Shown piece by piece: positions 16,872 through 24,683 of a DNA stretch of 64,000 nucleotides. How positions within the stretch are numbered: the first letter of the stretch is position 1; each line of letters begins with the position of its first letter. The notes beneath the pieces are model-generated. The model made no database searches. It saw nothing but the letters and a program-made list of their open reading frames with translations, and was not told the DNA's origin. The stretch spans positions 3,550,501-3,614,500 of the forward strand of contig NZ_LT607733.1 in the NCBI RefSeq assembly GCF_900091445.1. The letters run 5' to 3'. The DNA comes from Micromonospora echinofusca. GTDB taxonomy: Bacteria > Actinomycetota > Actinomycetes > Mycobacteriales > Micromonosporaceae. The translations under genes and the position numbers were made by a program.

Positions 16872-16998
16872 AGCCGACCTCCACACGCCGTTCAGGTCGG
16901 CCAGGTGCCCCCGCGCGGCCGACGTGTAAGCATGCCATGAACCGTGAGTGAGGTGAACTTCCTCGGTGCGGACAATCCGTCCCGCCGACGGGACGCGG

Positions 16999-17238
16999 TC
17001 AGGCGATCAGATCGTCGAAGTCGCCGTCGCGGGCGCCGAGCACGAAGGCGGCGATCTCGTCGACCGTGTAGATCAGCGCCGGCCCCTCGGGGTGCCGGGA
17101 GTTGCGCATGGCGATGCCGGCGCCGCCCGGCAGTTCGGCCAGCTCGACGCAGTTGCCGCTGGGGTTGCTCCGGCGACTCTTCTGCCAGCGCAACGGGGGC
17201 AGCTGGGTGGTGGGAACGCCGTTCGGAGGCTGTTGCAT
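16999..17238 (-). CDS. DUF397 family protein
   Basis: The 79-residue protein has the complete DUF397 signature: W-Q-K-S-R-R-S-N-P-S-G-N-C-V-E-L-A-E-L, then I-A-M-R-N-S-R-H-P-E-G-P-A-L and I-A-A-F-V-L-G-A-R-D-G-D-F-D. DUF397 proteins are thought to be small partners of XRE-DUF5753 regulators and may antagonise them. It precedes such a regulator on the same strand with about 130 nt between, so each may have its own promoter. Confidence 0.92.
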   Translation of the reverse strand: MQQPPNGVPTTQLPPLRWQKSRRSNPSGNCVELAELPGGAGIAMRNSRHPEGPALIYTVDEIAAFVLGARDGDFDDLIA

Positions 17239-17371
17239 GGGCGTCTTTCTCTCGCGAGCCCCGCGACGCCGGCCGCGGTGGCTCGGTGAGGGGCGCACGG
17301 CATCGACGATGGGCTTCCTGCACGTGCATCTGCTATTGCATCTGCATCGGACAGCGAGCATGATAACGCAC

Positions 17372-17394
17372 GTGAACGGTACCCATCTGTTCAC
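17372..17394. promoter_or_regulatory. Inverted repeat GTGAAC-N11-GTTCAC, candidate operator
   Basis: A perfect 6-bp inverted repeat with an 11-bp spacer lies about 135 nt upstream of the DUF397 start and about 105 nt upstream of the divergent GGDEF gene. The same half-site GTGAAC occurs at 16953-16958, upstream of the XRE gene, together with a related GTTCAT. Shared half-sites before both members of the pair make an autoregulatory operator plausible. Confidence 0.4.
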
Positions 17395-17498
17395 TGAGAG
17401 TTACCGAACCTGGGCTGCCACCAGGGCGGAAAGGGCCTGGCGCGGGCGTGGACCGCCGCGTGCCGGGGCCGGGAGTCATCGTGGTGATGGGAGGTCTC

Positions 17499-18149
17499 GT
17501 GCCGGATCCGTTGACCATCGCGTCCGGCATCTGTGCCGCCGGGGCACTCGTCACCTCCTGGCAGCTGCGGCGCCGCGCGATCGAGGCCGAGGCCGAGATC
17601 AGGCACCTCCAGGCCGAACTGGCCGCCGAGCGGCACGCCGCCAGCCACGACCCCCTCACGGGCCTGCCCAACCGCCGCGCCTTCTACCGCCTGGCCGCCA
17701 CCCTGCTCACCGACGCGGCCGGCCAGCCGCTCATCGCCGTCGTGCTCGACCTCGACGACTTCAAGCAGATCAACGACCGCTACGGGCACGCCGCCGGCGA
17801 CCAGGTGCTGGTCAGCGTCGCCCAGCGGCTCGCCGCCTTCGCCGGGGACAACCTGGTCGCCCGGCTCGGCGGCGACGAGTTCGCCGGGCTGCTCACCAGC
17901 CCCACGATCGACCGACGGTGGATCGAGCACGCCACCCGGCGGCTCTGCGACAGCCTCGCCGCCCCGATCCCGCTGGGCGGGCTCAGCGTCCGGGTGACCG
18001 CCTCCGTCGGGCTCGCCCCCGTCACCGGGCCGGCGCAGCTCACCGAGGCGCTCGACCGGGCCGACGCCGCGATGTACCGGGCCAAGAGCCTCGGTGTGGC
18101 CCGCCCGCCCCGCCAGCTCGTCGACACCGCCCACCTGGCGGAGTGCTGA
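17499..18149 (+). CDS. GGDEF diguanylate cyclase with short N-terminal membrane/coiled segment
   Basis: The roughly 216-residue protein has a hydrophobic N-terminus (L-T-I-A-S-G-I-C-A-A-G-A-L-V), then a coiled helix. The GGDEF domain carries D-P-L-T-G-L-P-N-R-R, L-D-L-D-D-F-K-Q-I-N-D and R-L-G-G-D-E-F, so the active site is intact. It should make c-di-GMP. The RxxD product-inhibition site expected five residues before GGDEF is absent (A-G-D-N there). No sensor domain is present. Start choice: GGGAGG is 4 nt before GTG 17499; GTG 17481 with GGGAG is nearly as good. Confidence 0.9.
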   Translation: MPDPLTIASGICAAGALVTSWQLRRRAIEAEAEIRHLQAELAAERHAASHDPLTGLPNRRAFYRLAATLLTDAAGQPLIAVVLDLDDFKQINDRYGHAAGDQVLVSVAQRLAAFAGDNLVARLGGDEFAGLLTSPTIDRRWIEHATRRLCDSLAAPIPLGGLSVRVTASVGLAPVTGPAQLTEALDRADAAMYRAKSLGVARPPRQLVDTAHLAEC

Positions 18150-18267
18150 GCGGGCCGGCCCGCCCTGTCGGATCGCCGACCGGGCGCGACGCGTTTCGAC
18201 GTGTCCCGCGACGGCCGGCGGGTATGCCGGCGGGGTCAGCGCCACAACGGCCGGAAGGGGAACCACC

Positions 18268-18918
18268 GTGGCGAGCATCCGCGCTGTGGTCCTGAACTGC
18301 ACCCTCAAGCGGTCCCCCGCCCCGTCGAGCGCCGAGGTGCTCGGGCGCGAGGTGCTCGACGCCCTCGCCGGGCAGGGGGTGGCGGGCGACCTGGTCCGGG
18401 TCGTCGACCACGACGTGCGGTTCGGGGTCTCCACCGACGAGGGCGACGGCGACGGCTGGCCGGCCATCCGGTCCAAGCTGATGGCCGCGCAGATCCTCGT
18501 CATCGCCACGCCGATCTGGCTCGGCCAGCCGTCCGCGGCGTGCAAGATGGTCCTCGAGCGGCTCGACGCCGAGCTGTCCGAGACCGACGCCGAGGGCCGG
18601 CTGCTCACCTACGGCAAGGTCGCCGGGGTCGCGGTCGTCGGCAACGAGGACGGCGCGCACCACACCATCGGCGAGGTGCAGCAGGCCCTCAACGAGGTCG
18701 GCTTCACCTGCCCCGCGGCGGGCGCCACCTACTGGGTCGGCGAGGCGCTGCACAAGGTCGACTACATCGACGCCCGCCCCAAGCCCGACACCACGGGACG
18801 CACCACGAAGGCGCTGGCGCTCAACAGCGCGCACCTGGCCCGGCTCCTGGCCGAGCAGCCGTACCCGCCGCCGGACGCCCGCGACGCCGCCGTCGGCCCG
18901 AGCCGCGAGCCGGCCTGA
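18268..18918 (+). CDS. Flavodoxin-like NAD(P)H-dependent FMN reductase family protein
   Basis: The 216-residue protein has the FMN_red fold: V-V-L-N-C-T-L-K-R-S-P phosphate-binding loop, I-L-V-I-A-T-P-I-W-L-G-Q-P-S-A-A-C-K-M-V-L-E-R-L, and V-A-V-V-G-N-E-D-G-A-H-H. These segments form the flavin site. It probably reduces FMN or quinones in the cytoplasm. AAGGGG lies about 8 nt before the GTG. It converges tightly with the MazF-like gene: the two stop codons are 3 nt apart. Confidence 0.85.
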   Translation: MASIRAVVLNCTLKRSPAPSSAEVLGREVLDALAGQGVAGDLVRVVDHDVRFGVSTDEGDGDGWPAIRSKLMAAQILVIATPIWLGQPSAACKMVLERLDAELSETDAEGRLLTYGKVAGVAVVGNEDGAHHTIGEVQQALNEVGFTCPAAGATYWVGEALHKVDYIDARPKPDTTGRTTKALALNSAHLARLLAEQPYPPPDARDAAVGPSREPA

Positions 18919-18921
18919 CGC

Positions 18922-19404
18922 TCAGCGCCAGCCGTAGCCGGCCCGCAGGGCCTGCCCCACCCGGTCGAACCGGGCCCGGTCCAGCACCGCGCCCTCGCGG
19001 CGGATGCCGTCCTCCCGCATGGTCAGTACACGGTCCAGCCGCACCCAACTCGGCCGGTTGTCCCGGTCCCACTCGCCCGGACCGAGCGCGAGCCAGTGCC
19101 GCTGCCCGTCGCGCTCGCTCTGGCTGGACAGCATCAGCCCGAACAGCGTCCGGCTGTGCCGGCCCACCACCAGCACCGGGCGGTCCTTGCCCTGCCGCGG
19201 GTCGTCCTCGTACGGCACCCAGGTCCAGACGATCTCCCCCGGATCGGCGTGCCCGTCGCGCTCCGGGGCGTACGCCAGTTGCCGGCGCTGCAACGCGGCC
19301 ACCTGGCGGGGACGGGCGACCTGCGCCGGGCCCGGCCGGGGCCGACGCGGCGACGGGATGACCCCGCCGATGCGGGCCGCCACACTCCTGAGAAGTCCTG
19401 CCAC
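18922..19404 (-). CDS. PemK/MazF-family endoribonuclease-like protein, no visible antitoxin
   Basis: The 160-residue protein ends in a PemK/MazF domain: G-E-I-V-W-T-W-V-P-Y-E-D-D-P-R-Q-G-K-D-R-P-V-L-V-V-G, then L-M-L-S-S-Q and S-W-V-R-L-D-R-V-L-T-M. MazF enzymes cut mRNA at short sites. About 55 basic residues precede the domain, longer than in classic MazF. No antitoxin gene is next to it. TAGGCT lies 7 nt before GTG 19404, which supports this leaderless start over an in-frame GTG at 19425. It may be a housekeeping PemK-like protein rather than half of a toxin pair. Confidence 0.75.
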   Translation of the reverse strand: MAGLLRSVAARIGGVIPSPRRPRPGPAQVARPRQVAALQRRQLAYAPERDGHADPGEIVWTWVPYEDDPRQGKDRPVLVVGRHSRTLFGLMLSSQSERDGQRHWLALGPGEWDRDNRPSWVRLDRVLTMREDGIRREGAVLDRARFDRVGQALRAGYGWR

Positions 19405-19411
19405 GACCGGC

Positions 19412-19417
19412 AGCCTA
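19412..19417 (-). promoter_or_regulatory. -10 hexamer of a leaderless promoter (MazF-like gene)
   Basis: On the minus strand TAGGCT is followed by 7 nt and the GTG at 19404. Confidence 0.4.
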
Positions 19418-19493
19418 TCCCCCACCGGGACCGGCGGCCCGGTGGGGACAATCCGGTGGACCGGGCCCGGGGCGAGCCGTCAGGATCGGCGCC

Positions 19494-20096
19494 ATGCCGG
19501 TTCCCCCGCATCAGGTCCGCGCCCGTCACACCGCCGACACCGTCACCGTCTATCAGGCGTACCCGCCGGAGATCGCGGGTCCGGCGCTGGCCGCCGGCCG
19601 CTTCGTGCCGCCGTTCAAGCGGGAACGGATGACGTGGATCAAGCCGTCGTTCCGCTGGATGATGTACCGCTGCGGGTGGGGCGCGAAGCCCGGGCAGGAG
19701 CGGGTGCTCGCCGTCGAGATCACCCGCGCCGGCTTCGAGTGGGCGCTGGCCAACTCGTGCCCGAGCAGCCTCGACCGCGACCTGCACCCCGACCGGGAGA
19801 CCTGGTCGCGGCGGCTGCGGGCCAGCCCCGTGCGGGTGCAGTGGGACCCGGAACGGTCGCTGCGCCTGGCCCCGCTGCCGCACCGGTCCCTCCAGGTCGG
19901 GCTCGGCGGCGAGGCGGTGCGGCGCTACGTCGACGAGTGGCTCGTCGGTCTCACCGACGTGACCCCGACCGCCCACGCGGTACGCGCGGCGCTCGACGCG
20001 GGCGACGACACCGCCGCCGAGGCGCTGCTGCCGCCGGAGCGCCCGTACCCGCTGCCGCCCGAGGTGGCCGCCGTGATCGGCGCGTCCACACTGTGA
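19494..20096 (+). CDS. DUF4291 family protein
   Basis: The 200-residue protein matches DUF4291 throughout: V-Y-Q-A-Y-P-P-E-I-A, F-K-R-E-R-M-T-W-I-K-P-S-F-R-W-M-M-Y-R-C-G-W-G, V-Q-W-D-P-E-R-S-L and Y-V-D-E-W-L-V-G-L-T-D-V-T. The invariant charged and aromatic residues suggest an enzyme, but no activity has been assigned to the family that I know of. CAGGAT, a poor -10, lies 7 nt before the ATG. The stop overlaps the GTG of the next gene as GTGA. Confidence 0.88.
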   Translation: MPVPPHQVRARHTADTVTVYQAYPPEIAGPALAAGRFVPPFKRERMTWIKPSFRWMMYRCGWGAKPGQERVLAVEITRAGFEWALANSCPSSLDRDLHPDRETWSRRLRASPVRVQWDPERSLRLAPLPHRSLQVGLGGEAVRRYVDEWLVGLTDVTPTAHAVRAALDAGDDTAAEALLPPERPYPLPPEVAAVIGASTL

Positions 20097-20785
20097 CCGG
20101 ACCCCGTGCCCCCGGTGGGCGCGTCGTCGGGTCCCGGTCTGCCTCGACCCGCCACGCGCCACGGCTCCAGCCGGTGCTCGAGGTGGGTCGCCTCGACGAC
20201 TTCCCGCTCTGGCCGGTGGCCGACGTCGGGCCGTGGCTGGCGCTCTCCGAGGCCCTGACCGCCGCCGAGGTGGGCGCCGCCGTGGCCCGGATCGCGGCGT
20301 ACAACCACCTCGACGACCGCACGGTGTGGCCCGGGGACGACCCGCTGACCGCCGTGCTGCCGGTGGTGGCGGCCGACCCGGAGCCCGGCTCACTGGTGGT
20401 ACCCGGCGGTCTGCGCCTCACCGACCCGGCGACGGGGGCGCGGGTCGACCCGGGCTGCTGCAGTGGCCTGGAGGACTGGCGCGAGTGGTACGAGGTGCCG
20501 GCCGGCCGTTCGCCGGACCTGGGCCACGACCCCGACCCCTGGGTGGAGCGGCGCCCCGACGGCACGGTCCGGGTGTGGGCGGACGAGGAGGGCAGTTCCT
20601 GGGTGGACGCCCACGTCGATGAGCTGATGGGGCTCGTCAACGGCGTCCGGGCGGACCTGGCCGGGTTCCTGCGGGCGCTGCGGAGCTGGGCCGATGACGT
20701 CGTTCCCGCCGGCGCGGACGAGCTGGTCGCGAACCTGGACCGGCACCTGCGGGTGTCGGAACCGGGCGCCCCGGCGAGGCCATAA
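20093..20785 (+). CDS. Hypothetical protein, translationally coupled to the DUF4291 gene
   Basis: The 230-residue soluble protein is not recognised. Its start overlaps the DUF4291 stop by 4 nt (GTGA), so they are co-translated. It has acidic and Trp-rich stretches (D-D-F-P-L-W-P-V-A-D-V-G-P-W-L, G-L-E-D-W-R-E-W-Y-E-V). A C-C pair in D-P-G-C-C-S-G-L sits near the middle. A late segment reads G-T-V-R-V-W-A-D-E-E-G, which resembles the closing strands of SMI1/KNR4-like immunity folds. That resemblance is weak. Confidence 0.7.
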   Translation: MTGPRAPGGRVVGSRSASTRHAPRLQPVLEVGRLDDFPLWPVADVGPWLALSEALTAAEVGAAVARIAAYNHLDDRTVWPGDDPLTAVLPVVAADPEPGSLVVPGGLRLTDPATGARVDPGCCSGLEDWREWYEVPAGRSPDLGHDPDPWVERRPDGTVRVWADEEGSSWVDAHVDELMGLVNGVRADLAGFLRALRSWADDVVPAGADELVANLDRHLRVSEPGAPARP

Positions 20786-20874
20786 GCCGACCGACGGCGC
20801 GGGGTGGTCGGGCGGCGCCGTAGCCCCTGGCACGTGCTTCACTGGGGTGCCGGCACGGACGGAGGCGGTGGCGG

Positions 20875-21627
20875 GTGGTCTTCGAGACACGGACGCGGAG
20901 CCTGGCCGCGCTGCCGACGGTGGGCGGCCCGAGCGCCCGCCCCCGGCGGCGGGTCACGGGTGCCGCGGCAGTCGCCCTGCTCCTGCTGGCCGGCGCGACC
21001 GGCTGCACCGGCAGCGGGCGTTCGCAGCCGCCGCCGGCCGACGCCGCGTCCGCCACCGCCGCCACGGATCCGTCCCCCACGCCGACCGCGCCGGCGGTCG
21101 AGGTCCGCGACGACTTGGCGGGCCTGTTCCGGCAGGCCGGACTGCGGGGTACCTTCGTGATGTACGAAGTGACGGCCGGACGCGTCGTCATGGTCGACCG
21201 GGAACGGGCCGAGCGGCGCTTCGTCCCCGCCTCGACGTTCAAGATCGCGCACAGCCTGATCGCGCTGGAGACCGGCGTGGTGCGCGACGAGCGGCAGAAG
21301 GTGCCGTACGGCGGCGGGCCGCAGCGCGTCGCCGCCTGGGAGCGGGACATGGGGCTGCGCGACGCGGTGCGGGTCTCCAACGTGCCGGTGTTCCAGGAGC
21401 TGGCCCGCCGCATCGGGCCGGAGCGGGAGCGGGAATGGCTGCGCCGGCTCGGCTACGGCAACGGCGAGGTCGGGCCGGCCGTGGACCGGTTCTGGTTGAG
21501 CGGGCCGCTGGAGATCTCGGCCGACGAGCAGGCGCGGTGGCTGGCCCGGCTGGCCCGGGGTGAGCTGCCGGCCGACCGGGGGCACCAGGCCACCGTCCGG
21601 GACATCCTGCGCCTGGAGCGCACGCTG
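20875..21627 (+). pseudogene. Class D beta-lactamase, C-terminus lost at an IS630 junction
   Basis: The frame begins with a lipoprotein-type signal (L-L-L-L-A-G-A-T-G-C, Cys44). It carries the class D motifs P-A-S120-T-F-K123, S168-N-V170, Y-G-N (194-196) and F-W-L-S-G-P (Trp207). The family would continue to a K-T-G motif and a final helix about 70 residues later. Instead, after L-R-L-E-R-T-L (about residue 251), the DNA becomes IS630-type transposase on the other strand and the frame stops at 21699. The missing K-T-G is required for catalysis, so the enzyme should be dead. The lost end is not found elsewhere in the window. Confidence 0.8.
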
Positions 21628-22136
21628 CGGGTCGGTGGACTCTTTCCACGTCTTGGTCCGCTGGAAGGTGATCCGGTGCCGATGCAGGATCTGCCGTAGC
21701 CGTTCCCGCCCGATCCGGACCCGTCGGGTGGAATGAACGCGCAGGTAGTCGGCGAGCTTGCGGATGCTCCACCGGGTGAATGACCGCCCCAGCTTCTCGG
21801 GGCGGGTGTTGGCCGTCTCGACGATGAACTGCTCGGCATCGCTACCGATCTGGCGGGGACGGCCACCCGCCCGCTGAGGGTCCAGGCTGGCCATCCCCAT
21901 CTCGTTGAACCGGTGATGGCCTGCCGGATCGTGTCCTCGTCGGCCTGGACGAGACGGGCGATCGCCGGCACCGTGTTCCCACCGGCCGACGCGAGCACCA
22001 CCATCGCCCGCCGTAACCGGATCGGCGAGCCGGTACCTCTACGAGTAATCCTCAACAGCTGCTGACCCTCCTGGTCACGGAGCCAGCCGAACGCGAACGA
22101 GTTCTGCCACCGCCACAGCCTGACCCGCCACCGCAC
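21628..22136 (-). pseudogene. IS630-family transposase remnant, frameshifted and truncated
   Basis: Read on the minus strand, the first part (22136 to about 21915) encodes the N-terminal helix-turn-helix of an IS630 transposase (L-R-R-A-M-V-V-L-A-S-A-G-G, V-P-A-I-A-R-L-V-Q-A-D-E-D-T-I-R-Q). A frameshift near 21910 moves it into another frame that continues with M-G-M-A-S-L-D-P-Q-R-A-G-G-R-P-R-Q-I and W-S-I-R-K-L-A-D-Y-L-R. It breaks off after F-Q-R-T-K-T-W-K-E-S-T-D-P at 21628. The DDE catalytic half is missing. This remnant forms the right border of the broken beta-lactamase. Confidence 0.85.
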
Positions 22137-22150
22137 TACCGGCCTGGCAT
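22059..22150. repeat. IS630-end repeat, copy A (left of the MFS gene)
   Basis: About 90 bp, including CCTCCTGGT, the 18-nt core GCC-R-CCGCCACAGCCTGA and a GGCCTGGC block, recurs in the same orientation at 23625-23712 with roughly 70-75% identity by eye. This copy encodes the start of the IS630 transposase remnant (R-L-W-R-W-Q-N-S-F). Confidence 0.7.
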
Positions 22151-22224
22151 GCCATACGGCGTGTCATCCGACGTCGCCAACGACGTGGGGCACCAGCGGT
22201 GGTAACGGAGAAGTAAGGTGGGCG

Positions 22225-23496
22225 GTGATCTTCATCAGGAACCGGCGTTTCGGCCTGCTCTGGACCAGCACGCTACTGTCCAACCTGGGCAACTGGCTGA
22301 TGATCGTCGCCGTGCCGGTCTACGTCTACACGATGACCGGATCGACGCTCAGCAGTGGTTTCGCCTTCGTCGCGCAGACCCTGCCCGCGATCGTCTTTGC
22401 GCCTCTGGCCGGGGTGGTGGCCGACCGGTGGGACCGGCGGACGGTCATGGTCGGGGCGGACCTGCTGCGCATGGTCATCGTGCTGGCGCTGCTCGTAGTC
22501 GACGATCCGGGCATGCTGTGGCTGCTCTACACGGCGATGTTCTTCGAGAGCGCGATCGGGCATTTCTTCCAGCCCGCGGCCCGGGCGGTGGTGCCCGCCA
22601 TCGTCGGTCGGGGCGGTGACCTGGAGGCGGCGAACGCCTGGAACACGGTTGCGGGCGGCATCGTCCGCCTCGCCGGCGCGCCCCTGGGCGGCGCGCTCTA
22701 CGCCCTCGTGGGTTTCGACGGCCTGGTGCTAATCGACTCCGCGACGTACCTGCTCTCCGCCGTGCTGATCTTCGGAATGGGCCGGCTGCGGGTGGCCGAC
22801 AATGGGCGCCAGCCGGACACTTCCTCCTGGTTGGCCGCCTTCTGGGAGCAGGTCCGGGAGGGCCTGGCTTTTCTCTTCAGGCACTCTGTACTCCGCGCGA
22901 CGCTCATCGTATCCAGCCTCTTCCTGTCGGCCAACGCCGCTCTGAACGTGCTTCTGGTGCCGTACGTCCTCGACGTCCTTGGCGGCGACGCCGGCGACGT
23001 AGGCGTTCTGATGGCGGCACTCGGCGGCGGCTTCCTGGCCAGCGCATACGTCGGCAACGTACTGTCCCGCAGCGGGCTTCTCCGGCTGTCGTTCACCGGT
23101 TGCCTGGCGGCGATCACCCTCTGCTTCGCCGGGCTCTTCCTCATCCACCACTTCGTCGCCGCGCTGGTCTTCATCGCCCTGGCCGGTCTGCCCGGCGGCG
23201 CGCTGCTGATGCTGGTCCAGGTCCAAGTCCAACGCCAGACCCCGGACCGCCAACTCGGTCGGGTCGGATCCGCCTTCTCGGCCGCCGAGATGGCCGCGAC
23301 CGTCGTCGGCGCGTCGGCGGGCAGCATCGCCGGACAACAACTGCCCCTCACCACCACCGTCTGGCTCGTGATCGGCGTGCTGGCGGCCAGCGCGGTGCTC
23401 GCCGCCGCGCTGCTACCCACCCGACCCGGACCGGCTGCAGCGAAACCGGAGGCTACAGCGGAACCGGCGATGGCGAAAACCGGTGACAATGGCTGA
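22225..23496 (+). CDS. MFS exporter (macrolide-efflux/enterobactin-exporter type)
   Basis: The 423-residue protein has about 12 membrane segments. Its N-terminus is typical of the PF05977/MefA-like group: R-N-R-R-F-G-L-L-W-T-S-T-L-L-S-N-L-G-N-W-L. The MFS loop 2-3 motif is G-V-V-A-D-R-W-D-R-R-T-V-M. Q-P-A-A-R-A-V-V-P-A-I-V follows in TM4-5. It probably exports a drug or small peptide-like metabolite by proton exchange. AAGGTGG precedes the GTG. Codon use is less GC-extreme than its neighbours, and the gene lies between two copies of an IS end, so horizontal arrival is likely. Confidence 0.88.
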   Translation: MIFIRNRRFGLLWTSTLLSNLGNWLMIVAVPVYVYTMTGSTLSSGFAFVAQTLPAIVFAPLAGVVADRWDRRTVMVGADLLRMVIVLALLVVDDPGMLWLLYTAMFFESAIGHFFQPAARAVVPAIVGRGGDLEAANAWNTVAGGIVRLAGAPLGGALYALVGFDGLVLIDSATYLLSAVLIFGMGRLRVADNGRQPDTSSWLAAFWEQVREGLAFLFRHSVLRATLIVSSLFLSANAALNVLLVPYVLDVLGGDAGDVGVLMAALGGGFLASAYVGNVLSRSGLLRLSFTGCLAAITLCFAGLFLIHHFVAALVFIALAGLPGGALLMLVQVQVQRQTPDRQLGRVGSAFSAAEMAATVVGASAGSIAGQQLPLTTTVWLVIGVLAASAVLAAALLPTRPGPAAAKPEATAEPAMAKTGDNG

Positions 23497-23624
23497 CCGG
23501 CATTCATTACGGCTTCTCGCGTCGATCACCGCGACCCAATGGAGCCCACACTGACCTACTGGTGGTCCCGGCTGGCTCTGGAGCCCTCCCCCGCGATCGC
23601 CTTATACAGGCAGCTCGTCCGGCC

Positions 23625-23712
23625 TCCTGAACCTCCTGGTGACCCAGCCGCCGCGCAGAGAACGGGTTCTGCCGCCGCCACAGCCTGAATGCACCACAAT
23701 GCCGGCCTGGCG
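23625..23712. repeat. IS630-end repeat, copy B (right of the MFS gene)
   Basis: This is the second copy of the sequence at 22059-22150, in the same orientation. Its minus strand reads R-L-W-R-R-Q-N-P-F, matching the transposase N-terminus of copy A, but the frame then decays. It marks a second, older IS fragment. Confidence 0.65.
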
Positions 23713-23792
23713 ACCAGACGGCATGTCAACCAACACCGTGAACGTTCGTGGCCACGGCACTAGACAGGTTCGACAAGACCTAAGCCTCCCTA

Positions 23793-24680
23793 AGGGACGT
23801 CTCGTAACTGGGTGGAGGCGTTGCCCGGCACCGGCCCGGCGTTCAGCCGGCCAGGATGATGTTGTGGAGGTTAGCGATGCCGGACGCGGCGTCGGTCAAT
23901 GTGTGGGCGGCGCGGCGGTAGTCGCGCAGGATCTTGAAGCACTTCATCCTGGCCAGGGCGTGTTCGACCCCTGCTCGGACGGTGCGGTGTTCGACGTTGA
24001 GGGCTTCCTTCCAGTCCGGCAGGTCGCTGCCGTCGGTGGGCTTGCGGTACGGGATGATCACCTCGGGGTTGCCGCGGTAGCCGCCGTCGGCCATCACCGG
24101 CCGCCCGTCGAGCTTCTCGGCGATGCCTGAGGTGCGGTAGACGATGGTGTCGTTGCGGTTGCCGGGCTGCGGGTCGCCGACGGCGATGACCAGGCGGGTG
24201 CTGGCGTCGATGGCGACCTGCAGGTTGGTGGAGTAGCGGTAGTTCTTGCTCCGGGCGGCCAGGCGGTGATCGCGGGTGGGGACCAGCGTCCCGTCGACGA
24301 TCGCGATCTGCTCGACCGGCCGCTTACGCACCGGCGCCAGGGCCAGCAGCGGCGCGAGGGTGTCGATGACCCGGTGCGCGGCGGAGTGCGACACCCCGAA
24401 CAGCGGGCCGATCTGCCGCATCGTCAGGTTCGTACGCCAGTACGCGGCGACCAGCAACACCCGATCCGGCAGGTCGAGGGCCCACTGCCGGCCCGGCCGG
24501 CCGTCGGCGATGCCGTCACCGCCGCGCTCGGCGACCAGTCGGACCAGCGAACGGAACTGGGCGGGCTGCAGCCCGGTGAACGGGAAGATCCACTCCGGGC
24601 GGGCTGCCGAGATCACCTGCACCCAGGCATCTTGACCGACCATCCTCAACGGACAGACACCGGGGTTACGAGACATCCCT
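23793..24680. mobile_element. Complete IS5-family insertion sequence (888 bp)
   Basis: The element is bounded by 16-bp inverted repeats, AGGGACGTCTCGTAAC at 23793-23808 and its complement with one mismatch at 24665-24680. It is flanked by TA on both sides within a CTA...TAG context. This shows insertion at a CTAG site with 2-bp duplication, as in the IS427 group of IS5. One intact transposase fills it on the minus strand. Confidence 0.9.
23843..24643 (-). CDS. IS5-family (DDE_Tnp_4) transposase
   Basis: The 266-residue transposase has an N-terminal helical domain with a helix-turn-helix (L-T-M-R-Q-I-G-P-L-F-G-V-S-H-S-A-A-H-R-V-I). The RNase H-like core has I-V-D-G-T-L-V-P (first Asp), V-M-A-D-G-G-Y-R-G (second Asp) and V-R-A-G-V-E-H-A-L-A-R-M-K (Glu). 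The DDE triad and frame are complete, so it may be active. Start at ATG 24643 is by similarity; an upstream ATG at 24676 lies inside the terminal repeat. Confidence 0.9.
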   Translation of the reverse strand: MVGQDAWVQVISAARPEWIFPFTGLQPAQFRSLVRLVAERGGDGIADGRPGRQWALDLPDRVLLVAAYWRTNLTMRQIGPLFGVSHSAAHRVIDTLAPLLALAPVRKRPVEQIAIVDGTLVPTRDHRLAARSKNYRYSTNLQVAIDASTRLVIAVGDPQPGNRNDTIVYRTSGIAEKLDGRPVMADGGYRGNPEVIIPYRKPTDGSDLPDWKEALNVEHRTVRAGVEHALARMKCFKILRDYRRAAHTLTDAASGIANLHNIILAG

Positions 24681-24683
24681 TAG

